Shown here: piece by piece, positions 23,231-30,634 of the stretch
Position numbering within the stretch: the stretch's first letter is position 1
Layout of the letters: the number at the start of each line of letters is the position of its first letter
DNA from: Candidatus Jacksonbacteria bacterium
Lineage (GTDB): Bacteria; Patescibacteriota; Patescibacteriia; UBA9629; GWA2-43-13
Length of the DNA stretch: 33,147 nucleotides
Reading direction: 5' to 3'
Assembly (NCBI GenBank): GCA_018698735.1
Contig: JABIPD010000110.1
Coordinates: 1-33,147, forward strand
Translations under genes and position numbers: made by a program
Notes under the pieces: model-generated
Seen by the model: the letters and a program-made list of their open reading frames with translations, nothing else
Told to the model about the DNA's origin: nothing
Database searches by the model: none

Positions 23231-24691
23231 TTAATCTTTTTTACGTAGCAAAGGAAACAGTACTACATCTCTTAAATTTGAATTCCCAGATAACAAAGAA
23301 ACAAGTCTATCTACTCCCATACCCCAACCAGAAATTGGCGGCATACCATGTTTCATGGCAGTAATATATTCGTCGTCGCCTTCCATAACTTCTGTCTCAC
23401 CTTCTTCTTTACTTTCTGCCTGTTCTTCGAAGCGTTCTTTTTGGTCGATAGGGTCTACAAGCTCGCTGTAGGCTTTTACAATTTCCCAACCATTTATTAC
23501 TAATTGGAACTGGTCTACTATGTTTTCGTCTTTGTCGTTTCTTCGTGCAAGCGGTTGTAATACAGCAGGGTAGCCGTATAGAAACACTGGGTTAATTAAT
23601 GTCGGACGAACAACTTTTTTATAGAGATTATCCATTAACCCTGGCAACGACATTTCGTCTAAGCCTTCGAATGCTATATCTTTCTTTTTTATAGCCGCTC
23701 GTAGTTCATCTGCCTCGGTATAGGCAGTAATGTTTATTCCAGTTTTTTCTTTTAAGAGTTCTACAAAGTTTTCTCGTGGCCATGGTTGTTTAAAGTTTAC
23801 TTTGGTGCCATCTTCGTATTCGATTGTTTCTGGAATGTTTAATTTCTCGAATAGCGTTGCAAACACTTTCTCGGTAAAATCTATGTTGTCTTCAAAATTC
23901 CAATACGCAGCATAGTGTTCCATGTGTGTATGCTCTGGTAAATGAGATGGATCTAATCCCTCGTTTCTAAATGCTTTCCCTATTTCGAATACTTTATCAA
24001 ACCCACCTACAATTAATTCTTTTAATGGCAGCTCGTGAGAAATACGTAGGAATAAATCTTGATCCAACGCATCGTGGTGCGTTTTGTATGGGTTTGCAAC
24101 CGCACCAGTAGCAGCATGAGTAAGGGTTGATGTCTCTACTTCGTGAAACCCATGTTGCCAATAGAATTCGCGTAATGTTTTTATAACATTACTTCGGAAT
24201 ACAAATAATTCCTTGCTGTCTTGGTTTGCAATTAAATCTAAATATCGCTGACGATATTTTATTTCGGTGTCTTTTAATCCAGCCCATTTTTCTGGAAGCG
24301 GTAAGAGTGCTTTGCCGAGGAATACTGTTTTATGGGCTTTTAGTGAAAGCTCACCAGATTTTGTAACAAACATTTCTCCAGATACACCGATAAAGTCTCC
24401 GAGTGAATATATTTCATGAAACTCGGTATAGGCATGTTCTCCTACAGCATCTTTTTGTAATACCACTTGGATTTTGCCGGTAATATCTGAAATATGGCAA
24501 AATGTAATTTTCCCCATCTTTCGAATAGAGGTAATTCTGCCGGCTGTAGATAGGGTGTCTTCTTCTTTTAATCCTAATGCCTGCTGGATTGTTTTGTCTT
24601 TAGGAAATTTTTCTGGATACGGAGCAATACCAGCTGTTTTTATTTTTTTAAGCTGATCTTCGCGTGTTTGGAGTTCGTCTTGTAATGCCAT
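23231..24691 (-). CDS. lysS: Lysyl-tRNA synthetase, class II
   Basis: A 486-residue enzyme charging tRNA-Lys. An N-terminal OB-fold anticodon-binding domain (about 55-145, AGRITSIRKMGKITFCHISD) precedes the class II catalytic core. Visible: FRNEGLDPSHLPEHTHME (motif 2 region) and GWGMGVDRLVSLLSGNSNLR (motif 3). A short Glu-rich insertion (EEQAESKEEGETEVMEGDDE) lies before motif 3. The ATG sits about 3 bases after the predicted transcription start, so the mRNA is probably leaderless. It is transcribed alone. Confidence 0.96.
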   Translation of the reverse strand: MALQDELQTREDQLKKIKTAGIAPYPEKFPKDKTIQQALGLKEEDTLSTAGRITSIRKMGKITFCHISDITGKIQVVLQKDAVGEHAYTEFHEIYSLGDFIGVSGEMFVTKSGELSLKAHKTVFLGKALLPLPEKWAGLKDTEIKYRQRYLDLIANQDSKELFVFRSNVIKTLREFYWQHGFHEVETSTLTHAATGAVANPYKTHHDALDQDLFLRISHELPLKELIVGGFDKVFEIGKAFRNEGLDPSHLPEHTHMEHYAAYWNFEDNIDFTEKVFATLFEKLNIPETIEYEDGTKVNFKQPWPRENFVELLKEKTGINITAYTEADELRAAIKKKDIAFEGLDEMSLPGLMDNLYKKVVRPTLINPVFLYGYPAVLQPLARRNDKDENIVDQFQLVINGWEIVKAYSELVDPIDQKERFEEQAESKEEGETEVMEGDDEYITAMKHGMPPISGWGMGVDRLVSLLSGNSNLRDVVLFPLLRKKD

Positions 24692-24700
24692 AATGGAGTA

Positions 24701-24729
24701 ATCGTATACGAGCGGGCGTGAAAAATCAA
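24701..24729 (-). promoter_or_regulatory. lysS promoter (leaderless arrangement)
   Basis: Minus strand: TTGATT (24724-24729), 17-bp spacer, TACGAT (24701-24706), only 9 bases before the ATG at 24691. The same TACGAT with 17-bp spacing precedes the M50 gene at 32352. Confidence 0.7.
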
Positions 24730-24748
24730 TTAGGGAGATAATTTTGGA

Positions 24749-24784
24749 ATAAAAACGGGTACCCCTGGAGTCGTTGAGGTACCC
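24749..24784 (-). terminator. Terminator of insert 4
   Basis: GGGTACC...GGTACCC with TTTTTATT on the minus strand. It lies just upstream of the lysS promoter and insulates lysS from the insert. Confidence 0.88.
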
Positions 24785-24832
24785 TTGAACACATAGCTCG
24801 TGTTCGATAATGCACGAAGCGCATCCAGGCCG

Positions 24833-25309
24833 TCAGTCGTGTGTGCTGGCTTCGTGTCTGGGATGCTGAAGCGCAGCATCGATGACTTGTAGCTCCTGCC
24901 CGGCTCTTCGGTTTTCCATCCAGTCGAGAATCCCTTGGAGCTCTTCGCGCGTAGTTGCTTTGGCGGAATTCTCAGGGTTGAAGGTGTCCCTTCTTCCTAT
25001 CTTGACGATCCCGCTGTTTTTCGCGCTCGGGATGACGATCACATCCGGCCAAGTATCCGTCGACTCCTGGATGTGCCGTGCTGCCATCGCCCTGATTCGA
25101 GTTCCTGTATTGCAGAGGTCACTCAAGTCGATGACTACCGCCCGTTTGCCAGCTGCAGCGCGGTTCAGGTTCCCGAAAGTTCCGGATCCTGTTCGCCTGT
25201 CAACATCTTCTCGAAGTAGGCGATCTAGCATGGTCTCGATCTGGTGGTCTCCATTGAGACCGGCTATCGCGGGGTGGTGGTTTTCGGGGCCGAGAACGAG
25301 AAGTTTCAT
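24833..25309 (-). CDS. Orphan soluble alpha/beta protein (insert 4, second gene)
   Basis: A 158-residue protein, no family recognised. Alternating strands and helices are suggested by MKLLVLGPENHH, KRAVVIDLSD, PDVIVIPSAKNSG and KATTREELQGILDWMEN. This order loosely resembles a degenerate receiver or STAS-like fold, with Asp in the middle strand, Ser/Lys in the next and a final helix. That is a guess. Its start overlaps the stop of the preceding gene as ATGA, so the two are translationally coupled. It differs in GC from adjacent lysS and ndh. Confidence 0.6.
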   Translation of the reverse strand: MKLLVLGPENHHPAIAGLNGDHQIETMLDRLLREDVDRRTGSGTFGNLNRAAAGKRAVVIDLSDLCNTGTRIRAMAARHIQESTDTWPDVIVIPSAKNSGIVKIGRRDTFNPENSAKATTREELQGILDWMENRRAGQELQVIDAALQHPRHEASTHD

Positions 25310-25623
25310 GTGGCGATTCCGTGTGCTACGAGAGTCTCTTTGGTGAAGAGTTCTCTCATGATTTCCGATGCAGCTCGTGAAGGTAAGCTGATGTGCGCGA
25401 GCTCGAGTGAGCTGCGCACGTGTGGGTCGTCTGCTGCACCCAGTACTAGGGGTGCTGGCGAAGACAACTCGAGGACATCAACAACCGTAAGAGGCGCTGT
25501 TGTTCCATTGGCAGCGAGAAGAGAAAGCAATGTCCAGGCGAGCTGACGAACCTCTAGAGTTGTGCCATCTCTGGCAAACCGAGAGAGGCTTTTCCTCTGC
25601 ATCTGAGCATTTGTTTCTGCCAT
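25306..25623 (-). CDS. Orphan soluble protein (insert 4, first gene)
   Basis: A 105-residue protein from the ATG at 25623 (MAETNAQMQRKSLSRF), no family recognised. It is helix-rich with a hydrophobic centre (VRQLAWTLLSLLAANG). The frame stays open to 25713. The strong purine tract GGAGGGGGGAG lies about 18 bases before this ATG but ideally placed before another ATG at 25640, which opens a 28-codon overlapping frame. So either an upstream micro-ORF controls this gene or the start is mis-chosen. It overlaps the next gene by 4 bases. Confidence 0.5.
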   Translation of the reverse strand: MAETNAQMQRKSLSRFARDGTTLEVRQLAWTLLSLLAANGTTAPLTVVDVLELSSPAPLVLGAADDPHVRSSLELAHISLPSRAASEIMRELFTKETLVAHGIAT

Positions 25624-25764
25624 GCTAGGAAGCCTGGCATTCTCCCCCCTCCTTTGTTGGGGGAGACGGAAGCCGATGAGTGCTGCAGCTGATGTTACTT
25701 GTGACGAAGACACCGAGACGCTCCTGTCGAGTCTGTGTGGAAGGGACGATTTCCTGCTAATACG

Positions 25765-25793
25765 AATATACTAAATAATGATTTTAATGTCAA
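25765..25793 (-). promoter_or_regulatory. Near-consensus promoter of insert 4
   Basis: Minus strand: TTGACA (25788-25793), 17-bp spacer, TATATT (25765-25770). Predicted start near 25758, leaving a leader of about 120 bases. Confidence 0.85.
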
Positions 25794-25814
25794 TTTAATC
25801 TTGTGGTTTATGGA

Positions 25815-25852
25815 TCAAAAAATAAACGGCTCACTGCATGAGCCGTTTATTT
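25815..25852 (-). terminator. Terminator of ndh
   Basis: AAATAAACGGCTCA-ctgca-TGAGCCGTTTATTT is a perfect 14-bp stem followed on the minus strand by T-rich sequence. It can work on both strands and separates ndh from insert 4. Confidence 0.88.
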
Positions 25853-25899
25853 ATGCTAAAGAAAGCCTAATTTGAGATTTAAGTTTTTAAATCCTTGCT

Positions 25900-26034
25900 T
25901 GTCATTTCGCGCGCCCCGTACCGAATGGTTACTGGGGAGGAGGCTCGGCGACGAGAAATCGGGGAACGAATGAACAGGTATTGCTCGACTACAGATTTCT
26001 CGTCTCCGCTAATAGGCGGATTCTCGAAATGACA
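25900..26034. repeat. MITE-like palindromic element
   Basis: 135 bp with perfect 10-bp terminal inverted repeats TGTCATTTCG/CGAAATGACA. A second perfect 10-bp pair lies inside (GACGAGAAAT 25950-25959, ATTTCTCGTC 25995-26004). It sits 10 bases from the ndh stop. No transposase; too short to code. A non-autonomous or REP-type element. Confidence 0.8.
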
Positions 26035-26043
26035 GAAGAAGAG

Positions 26044-27285
26044 TTAAAGCTCGGAAATATCGCGGTGGGTAAAGATTCTAATAGTCCATTCTACGGTTGC
26101 TCGTAATCGCTGTTTCCATGAAATAAGTTTTGCAAAATAAATAGTTCTCCACATCCACCATGCAAACCTACCGGTGAGCGAAAAACTACCTATTTGCGCT
26201 GCTGCTTTCCATCTTCCTAGCGACAATAGCATTCCAGCGGATTTATAATGAAAAGCTTTTACAGGTTTATTGTTTATGAGTCGTTGTATGTTGATGGCAG
26301 TTGCACTGGCCTGCTGTACTGCAGCTTGCGCGAGTGCTGGCACGTTTTCCGGGTGATCTGCCATGTCGCCTAGCACAAATATTTCTGGCGAACTAGTAAT
26401 CTGAAGACTTGCATTTACAGTAATTTTTCCGTCGAAAGATTTTGCTGGTTTTATATCAAACTCTATTTCAGCGGCTTTAATCCCTGCAACAAAAATGGGA
26501 GTAGCAGTGTGTAGCGTTTTTCCGCTTTCTAGGGTAATGCCGTTTTCGTCTATGCTCTCTACTGATTGTTGGAGATGCATGTTAACGCCAGCTTTCTGTA
26601 ATTGTTTCAGGCTCTCTCTTTGAATTGTTGGTGCAAACGAAGAAACCAATTTGTCTGAGCGTTCTATTAAATGAACCTGCGCATGCTGCATTAATTCCAA
26701 GGGGTAGAATCTTCTAAAAGTTTTATGAATAAATTCTGCTAACTCGGAGGCTATCTCTACTCCGGTTGGGCCGCCGCCAATAACGGCAAATTGAAGCAGT
26801 TGTTTTTGTTTTTTTGCATCTGCCTCATGGCGGGCGTGTTCGAAGCATTCTATGACGTGATTTTTAAGTTTAATGGCATCTTCCATTGTTTTTAATGTAA
26901 AGCAATGTTTGCGTGCATTGGTAATATTAAAAAAGTTTGTTTTTGCACCAAGTGCAATTACTAAATAGTCGTATGAAATATTCCCAAGCGAAGTTTGTAT
27001 TAATTGTTCTTGGCTATGTATTTTTTGTGCGGTTGCTTGGTAAAAATCTGTTTGGCAGCAGGTAATAAAACTACGAATAGGTTGCATTATAGTATCTGGC
27101 GGTAATCCACCGGTTGCAACCTCGTGTAAGAGGGGAGTAAACAGGAAATAATTTTTTGGGTTTACTATAATTATTTCTATTTGTTTGTTGCTGTGGAATT
27201 TTTTGTGGAGATAACGAAAAGTATTAACACCAGCAAACCCGGCTCCTAAAATTACTATTCGTATTTTTTTTGTTTCTGCTTTCAT
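26044..27285 (-). CDS. ndh: Type II NADH dehydrogenase (NDH-2-like NAD(P)/FAD oxidoreductase)
   Basis: A 413-residue flavoprotein. The FAD-binding Rossmann motif is near the start (RIVILGAGFAGVNTFRYL), the second NAD(H) motif is at about 170 (FAVIGGGPTGVEIASELAEF), and the FAD-contacting strand is EIFVLGDMADHPENVPALAQ. The C-terminal region (WWMWRTIYFAKLISWKQRL, then EWTIRIFTHRDISEL) fits the membrane-binding helices of NDH-2. It passes electrons from NADH to quinone without pumping protons, or oxidises NADH more generally. It is unusual for a very reduced fermentative genome, as a partner quinone is not obvious. The mRNA is probably leaderless. Confidence 0.85.
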   Translation of the reverse strand: MKAETKKIRIVILGAGFAGVNTFRYLHKKFHSNKQIEIIIVNPKNYFLFTPLLHEVATGGLPPDTIMQPIRSFITCCQTDFYQATAQKIHSQEQLIQTSLGNISYDYLVIALGAKTNFFNITNARKHCFTLKTMEDAIKLKNHVIECFEHARHEADAKKQKQLLQFAVIGGGPTGVEIASELAEFIHKTFRRFYPLELMQHAQVHLIERSDKLVSSFAPTIQRESLKQLQKAGVNMHLQQSVESIDENGITLESGKTLHTATPIFVAGIKAAEIEFDIKPAKSFDGKITVNASLQITSSPEIFVLGDMADHPENVPALAQAAVQQASATAINIQRLINNKPVKAFHYKSAGMLLSLGRWKAAAQIGSFSLTGRFAWWMWRTIYFAKLISWKQRLRATVEWTIRIFTHRDISEL

Positions 27286-27292
27286 GTATACA

Positions 27293-27321
27293 ATAATACA
27301 AAAATCCTAAACATTAAGCAA
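27293..27321 (-). promoter_or_regulatory. ndh promoter (leaderless arrangement)
   Basis: Minus strand: TTGCTT (27316-27321), 17-bp spacer, TATTAT (27293-27298), 7 bases before the ATG at 27285. Transcription should begin at or next to the start codon. The -35 abuts the U-tract of the preceding small RNA's terminator. Confidence 0.55.
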
Positions 27322-27439
27322 AAAAAAAAGAGCTCGCCGGGTCGGAATGGCGAGCAGATCGGGGTACGATGGAGAGGCAGTAATCTCTTGAGTTGGGGGG
27401 ATGTGTTTACCCACAATCAGAGAGTACTATCTCTTTGTT
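27320..27439 (-). ncRNA. Candidate ~115-nt small RNA with own promoter and terminator
   Basis: A strong promoter upstream, then about 100 bases without an SD-led ORF, then terminator GCTCGCC...GGCGAGC followed by nine Ts on the minus strand (27320-27355). It carries a C-run (ACATCCCCCCAAC) that could be exposed, and AGAGAT/AGTACTCTCT repeats near the start. It shows no SRP RNA tetraloop or tmRNA features. A GTG-led frame through it lacks an SD and I do not call it. Confidence 0.65.
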
Positions 27440-27445
27440 GTTTAA

Positions 27446-27474
27446 AATATAGTGGAGATGTCGTTTAAGGTCAA
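27446..27474 (-). promoter_or_regulatory. Promoter of the candidate small RNA
   Basis: Minus strand: TTGACC (27469-27474), 17-bp spacer, TATATT (27446-27451). Confidence 0.8.
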
Positions 27475-27545
27475 GCTTATTTATAAAACTTAGTAAAAAA
27501 ATACTCACCAAGAAAATTAAGGTAAGTATTTTATAATGAAGGTAA

Positions 27546-28403
27546 TTAGCTTGCCGCGTTTATTGCAACAAAAATTCCCGCAGCAATTCCACCAGCTATC
27601 GCAAGTGCTATAAGCACAATACCAACAATCAACCAAACATGGAGGTAGTGTTCGTTTTTCTCTTTTTGCTCTGGGGTTATTTCGCCTCTCGATTCTTTTA
27701 AGCTTAAGTATAACTCGGCCATAAAGCACATGGTGTAAGGAATATAGAGAAACATTACAATAGACGTTAATATAATTTGTGCAAGTTCTCCTCCTCCCAC
27801 AGCAACGCCGATTATATAAGAAATAATTCCTGCAATAATAAACAATGCGTATACTGCGAGCGATAATAATATCGACCTTCCAACAATAGCCCACCATCTA
27901 CCTCTCACGAGAATGCGAGATTTCCGAATCGAATCCATAATGCCAAGGTTTTCGTCTACATATACGTACAAAGCAAACATTAATTGAACAGCAAGAATAA
28001 TTCCTGGAACAATAAATGCGATATACCCACCTAAAACAATAACCATCATAACAATATTTATTCCGATTGATGGGATAATAAGTTTTAAGCTTTTCTTTAG
28101 GGTTACCTTAACGTTGCTTGTGGTTTCTTTTGACAAGCTCGCAATAAGTAATGCTAATGGTGCCCATACGGCAATAAGTACATACAGAAGTGTAAAAAGA
28201 ATAAACCCAACAACAAAAAGTATGCTGCTTGGATTTGTTAATTCTAGGTTAGGATCTCCTTGCGCATATAACGAGTATAAGAGAATAGAAGCAGCATAGA
28301 GAGCCGAAAGAATAAGCAGTGTTTTTTGTCGTTGTTTGAGTCTTGCCCAAGCAGCACGAAAGAGTGCTCCTGGTGCGATTAATAATTTAGTTGATTCTGA
28401 CAT
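27546..28403 (-). CDS. Multi-pass membrane protein (glycerophosphodiesterase membrane-domain-like)
   Basis: A 285-residue protein with about six to seven hydrophobic segments. The middle part (FIVPGIILAVQLMFALYVYV then DENLGIMDSIRKSRILVRGR) is a hallmark of the widespread membrane families related to the GDPD membrane domain and DUF975-like proteins. Their function is unknown; they often have the phrase 'DSIRKSxxLVRGR' after a helix. The last helix (about 255-280) is separate. Transcribed alone from a TTCACT-17-TATACT promoter. No SD. Confidence 0.7.
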   Translation of the reverse strand: MSESTKLLIAPGALFRAAWARLKQRQKTLLILSALYAASILLYSLYAQGDPNLELTNPSSILFVVGFILFTLLYVLIAVWAPLALLIASLSKETTSNVKVTLKKSLKLIIPSIGINIVMMVIVLGGYIAFIVPGIILAVQLMFALYVYVDENLGIMDSIRKSRILVRGRWWAIVGRSILLSLAVYALFIIAGIISYIIGVAVGGGELAQIILTSIVMFLYIPYTMCFMAELYLSLKESRGEITPEQKEKNEHYLHVWLIVGIVLIALAIAGGIAAGIFVAINAAS

Positions 28404-28437
28404 AGAGCCTGTAATGGTTAATAGGTTACTTACTATA

Positions 28438-28466
28438 AGTATACCTTGGGAAGAAATTTTAGTGAA
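28438..28466 (-). promoter_or_regulatory. Promoter of the 285-residue membrane protein
   Basis: Minus strand: TTCACT (28461-28466), 17-bp spacer, TATACT (28438-28443), giving a leader of about 28 bases. Confidence 0.65.
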
Positions 28467-28475
28467 TGTCTCCTA

Positions 28476-28527
28476 TAAAACAGAACGGGGCCTTAGTGTG
28501 TAGACGTATCTACAGTTACTAAGGCCC
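28476..28527 (-). terminator. Terminator of insert 5
   Basis: GGGCCTTAGT...ACTAAGGCCC, a perfect 10-bp stem, with T-rich sequence after it on the minus strand. The right arm overlaps the end of the lipoprotein gene. Confidence 0.85.
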
Positions 28528-28995
28528 ACGGGAGGTAGGGTTAGGGGCGCCAGCGACTGGCTGGCTTGTGCTCTCAGTGGTTGGTTCAAGCACCGGGCGG
28601 CCTCCTTGTTCGTGAAGGGTAAAGTCCTGGCACTTCAATTTTACCATGGCCACAATCTCGGACCGCGTGTATTGGGAAGCTTGGCCAGATTCGAATTCAA
28701 AGCTGAACGAGTCTTCTATTGACCATGAACCAAGCTGGAGCTTTGTTGTTGGTACCGGCTCTTTGGCAGGGCTAATCGAGGCGATTCTCGTCCAGATGCC
28801 GTTTGTGTTTTGCTCAAGGAAAACGGTCTCTCCGGTTTGGTTTCGGATCGTTACCGGGACCGTAAAGATTGAAACATTCACACAAACTACAAGTGGCGGG
28901 CCAAGAAGCGACCCACCACAGCCGAGGATTACCAAGAGGAATGCGAAGAGAGCTAGCATGAAGGCGATTTGCACACTGCGGCGACGTAATACCAT
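28519..28995 (-). CDS. Orphan lipoprotein (insert 5)
   Basis: A 158-residue protein with a basic start (MVLRRRS), a hydrophobic signal segment and a lipobox-like ILGC (about 23-26), so Cys26 may be lipid-modified. The mature part is beta-rich (VPVTIRNQTGETVFLEQN; KLQLGSWSIEDSFSFEFESG) and ends in a Thr/Ser/Pro-rich tail. AAAGGAGAACTGGTC before the ATG is a strong SD. It has its own promoter and terminator and differs in GC from its neighbours. Surface role likely; family unknown. Confidence 0.7.
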   Translation of the reverse strand: MVLRRRSVQIAFMLALFAFLLVILGCGGSLLGPPLVVCVNVSIFTVPVTIRNQTGETVFLEQNTNGIWTRIASISPAKEPVPTTKLQLGSWSIEDSFSFEFESGQASQYTRSEIVAMVKLKCQDFTLHEQGGRPVLEPTTESTSQPVAGAPNPTSRGP

Positions 28996-29032
28996 GACCA
29001 GTTCTCCTTTGGTGCGAGGCTTCGTTGCATAT

Positions 29033-29061
29033 ATCTAACAATGCTTTTGGGAGCTTGTCAA
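29033..29061 (-). promoter_or_regulatory. Promoter of insert 5 lipoprotein
   Basis: Minus strand: TTGACA (29056-29061), 17-bp spacer, TTAGAT (29033-29038). It is back to back with a plus-strand promoter whose -35 begins 11 bases away. Confidence 0.8.
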
Positions 29062-29071
29062 AAAAAACTTC

Positions 29072-29100
29072 TTGACTTTTGTTTCTGGGAGGACTATAAC
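29072..29100 (+). promoter_or_regulatory. Promoter of the ~365-nt RNA candidate
   Basis: TTGACT (29072-29077), 17-bp spacer, TATAAC (29095-29100); predicted start near 29107. Confidence 0.85.
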
Positions 29101-29106
29101 AGGGGT

Positions 29107-29471
29107 GTGAGAAGATTTCTGATCCCATTGCTCGCCCAGGGGCCGTTGCGGGGAATAGTAGTGGTAGCGGGCTTGAAAAAGGAACAGCGACGCGAGCCTT
29201 TCAGATATTTTCTTTGAAGGCTGGTATGCCTGTTTAATGGATGTCAGCCTTCCTCCTTATTTTTTCGTTCTTTCTCAACTTTAGAGTGTGTACCTGCGTG
29301 GCGTTTGACGATTTCGAAATAAGTCCTCAGTTCGTCAGACTTTCGTAGGTACGCAAAAGCCAGCTGGAATCATGGAACCACCTATCTCGTCCAATTGTTG
29401 GATCGAGCCTAGGCCTCAATTCATGTTCCAGCTGGCACCCCTCCGAATAGAGTACGAGGGGTGATTTTTTT
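29107..29471 (+). ncRNA. Candidate ~365-nt highly structured orphan RNA
   Basis: A non-coding stretch bounded by a near-consensus promoter and a perfect terminator (CACCCCTC...GAGGGGTG plus seven Ts, 29436-29471). In between are consecutive hairpins. GAAGGCTG...CAGCCTTC is near 29215-29255. GTACCTGCG...CGTAGGTAC is near 29290-29353, enclosing TGACGA...TCGTCA. The long stem GCCAGCTGGAA...TTCCAGCTGGC (about 29360-29435) encloses CTCG-t-CCAA-ttg-TTGG-at-CGAG. I see no RNase P, tmRNA, SRP or riboswitch signature. No ORF over about 15 codons with an SD. Probably a genuine RNA gene of unknown class. Confidence 0.75.
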
Positions 29472-29473
29472 AA

Positions 29474-29920
29474 TTAAAGTAATTTTTCTAAATGGATTCT
29501 GGTTTGTTCTATTTCTTCGTAGGGTGTTGTTTCGGTAAACATAAATCCATTCGAAACTAAAAAAGCCAGCATTTCTCTGCGGCAGTTTCGTGTTTTTATC
29601 GTTAGTTTTTTGTAGTCCTTATCTTTAGCCCATTGCAGCTGGTGTGTCATCAACTGTTTCATCACTCCCTTTCTTCTGTGCAGTGGATCAACCCCCGCCA
29701 TCCAGCAGTAGAAAGAATTATCAGAGTCTCTATCGTAGCTTACCATATATCCTGCTGGTGCATTGCCTACAAATGCAATCAGAATACAGTGATCTTTTTT
29801 TCTATACCGATCAGTAAAGTAGTTTGCAGTGTATGGCTGTGGCGAAGAGAACTCGGGGATTGTTTCGTTTATTGCCATTGCCTGACGGATGGTTCCCTCC
29901 TTAACAGAGAGATGCGCCAT
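29474..29920 (-). CDS. GNAT-family N-acetyltransferase
   Basis: A 148-residue protein from the ATG at 29920. A TTG at 29935 is possible but would overlap the upstream gene. The acetyl-CoA-binding motif A is visible as MAGVDPLHRRKGVMKQLM. The strand-helix KKLTIKTRNCRREMLAFLVS and end NGFMFTE follow the GNAT fold. Substrate unknown. The ATG is 7 bases after the stop of a small membrane protein gene, so the two are co-transcribed. Confidence 0.88.
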   Translation of the reverse strand: MAHLSVKEGTIRQAMAINETIPEFSSPQPYTANYFTDRYRKKDHCILIAFVGNAPAGYMVSYDRDSDNSFYCWMAGVDPLHRRKGVMKQLMTHQLQWAKDKDYKKLTIKTRNCRREMLAFLVSNGFMFTETTPYEEIEQTRIHLEKLL

Positions 29921-29927
29921 AAGAAAT

Positions 29928-30257
29928 TTAGCCAATAACGTACTGAATTAAGAATACGGCGGTCATTGCGAACACAAGAATAATGCTGATAATAAGCAGT
30001 GCTGCTTTTAGGAATTTTTCTTCTTGTTTGTTTTTTATTATTCCAGTAATAGCAAGTAAGAAGGAAAGGACCGGTAATCCAATCGTTAAAATAAAACCAG
30101 TGGCAGGGGTAAGCGATTGGAACGATTTTGTAAGCGGCGAGTCTGGAAAAAAGTTAAAGAGTTTGAATATTGCACCAGTCCAAAAGAGTGCGGTTGGGAC
30201 CAAGAGGATAAACCCAAGTGTTGTAAGTTGAGTAAGACCTCGTTTTTCATTTTTCAT
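29928..30257 (-). CDS. Small three-helix membrane protein
   Basis: A 109-residue protein with three hydrophobic segments (about 12-32, 48-72 and 82-106) and a Lys/Glu-rich loop (IIKNKQEEKFLK). No family recognised. It is the first gene of a unit with the GNAT gene. There is no SD before the ATG; an extended -10 lies about 27 bases upstream. Confidence 0.7.
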   Translation of the reverse strand: MKNEKRGLTQLTTLGFILLVPTALFWTGAIFKLFNFFPDSPLTKSFQSLTPATGFILTIGLPVLSFLLAITGIIKNKQEEKFLKAALLIISIILVFAMTAVFLIQYVIG

Positions 30258-30283
30258 ATTTTAGGTGTTTATTTTATATCTTT

Positions 30284-30289
30284 ATAATA
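30284..30289 (-). promoter_or_regulatory. Possible extended -10 for the small membrane protein/GNAT unit
   Basis: TTGGTATTAT on the minus strand, about 27 bases before the ATG at 30257; no clear -35. Confidence 0.4.
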
Positions 30290-30310
30290 CCAAATTTTTG
30301 ATAGAAAGAT

Positions 30311-30334
30311 CAAAAAATATCCCTTTCGGGATAT
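30311..30334 (-). terminator. Terminator of rpmB
   Basis: ATATCCC-gaaa-GGGATAT followed by TTTTTT-like sequence on the minus strand, 9 bases past the rpmB stop. Confidence 0.88.
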
Positions 30335-30342
30335 TCGTTGAT

Positions 30343-30519
30343 TTAAGCAGCAAGTTTAGACATTACTCGTAGACACCTGGTACAAACGTCTCGTTTTTTT
30401 CCTTCTATCTTTTTTGTTTGAAGATTTGGATAAACGCGACGTTTTGTTTTTACCATTGAGTGCGATCGAGATAAAGACATTTTAGAACTTCGCTTGCAGA
30501 GGTAACATTCTTTAGCCAT
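30343..30519 (-). CDS. rpmB: 50S ribosomal protein L28 (zinc-ribbon, C+ form)
   Basis: A 58-residue protein starting MAKECYLCKRSSKM. The L28 signature SRSHSMVKTKRRVYPNLQ follows and the protein ends in CTRCLRVMSKLAA. Two Cys pairs (Cys5/Cys8, Cys46/Cys49) could bind one zinc, marking the C+ form, unlike the Cys-poor E. coli L28. L28 helps assemble and stabilise the 70S ribosome. It is a single gene with its own promoter and terminator. No SD is seen before the ATG (ATACCTCTCT). Confidence 0.93.
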   Translation of the reverse strand: MAKECYLCKRSSKMSLSRSHSMVKTKRRVYPNLQTKKIEGKKRDVCTRCLRVMSKLAA

Positions 30520-30546
30520 AGAGAGGTATTATTGATAACGAGACAT

Positions 30547-30575
30547 ACTGTACCAGATATTTGTATAGAGGTCAA
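30547..30575 (-). promoter_or_regulatory. rpmB promoter
   Basis: Minus strand: TTGACC (30570-30575), 17-bp spacer, TACAGT (30547-30552); leader of about 20 bases. Confidence 0.7.
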
Positions 30576-30634
30576 TTATTTTTTTATAGTCATTAGCGAT
30601 GTGTGTATTCGTATGTTTTGATTGTGATATGCAG

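Noticed and set aside
25554..25640. 28-codon ORF with an ideal SD overlapping the first gene of insert 4
   Set aside because: Short, in a different frame, no recognisable peptide features. Kept only as a possible leader ORF in the gene's note.
27320..27440. GTG-led open frame through the small RNA (VGKHIPPTQE...)
   Set aside because: No SD, and it runs through the terminator stem and its T-tract as poly-Phe codons, which fits an RNA gene better.
29107..29471. RNase P RNA or tmRNA as identity of the large RNA
   Set aside because: The conserved RNase P segments and the tmRNA acceptor end with CCA are absent.
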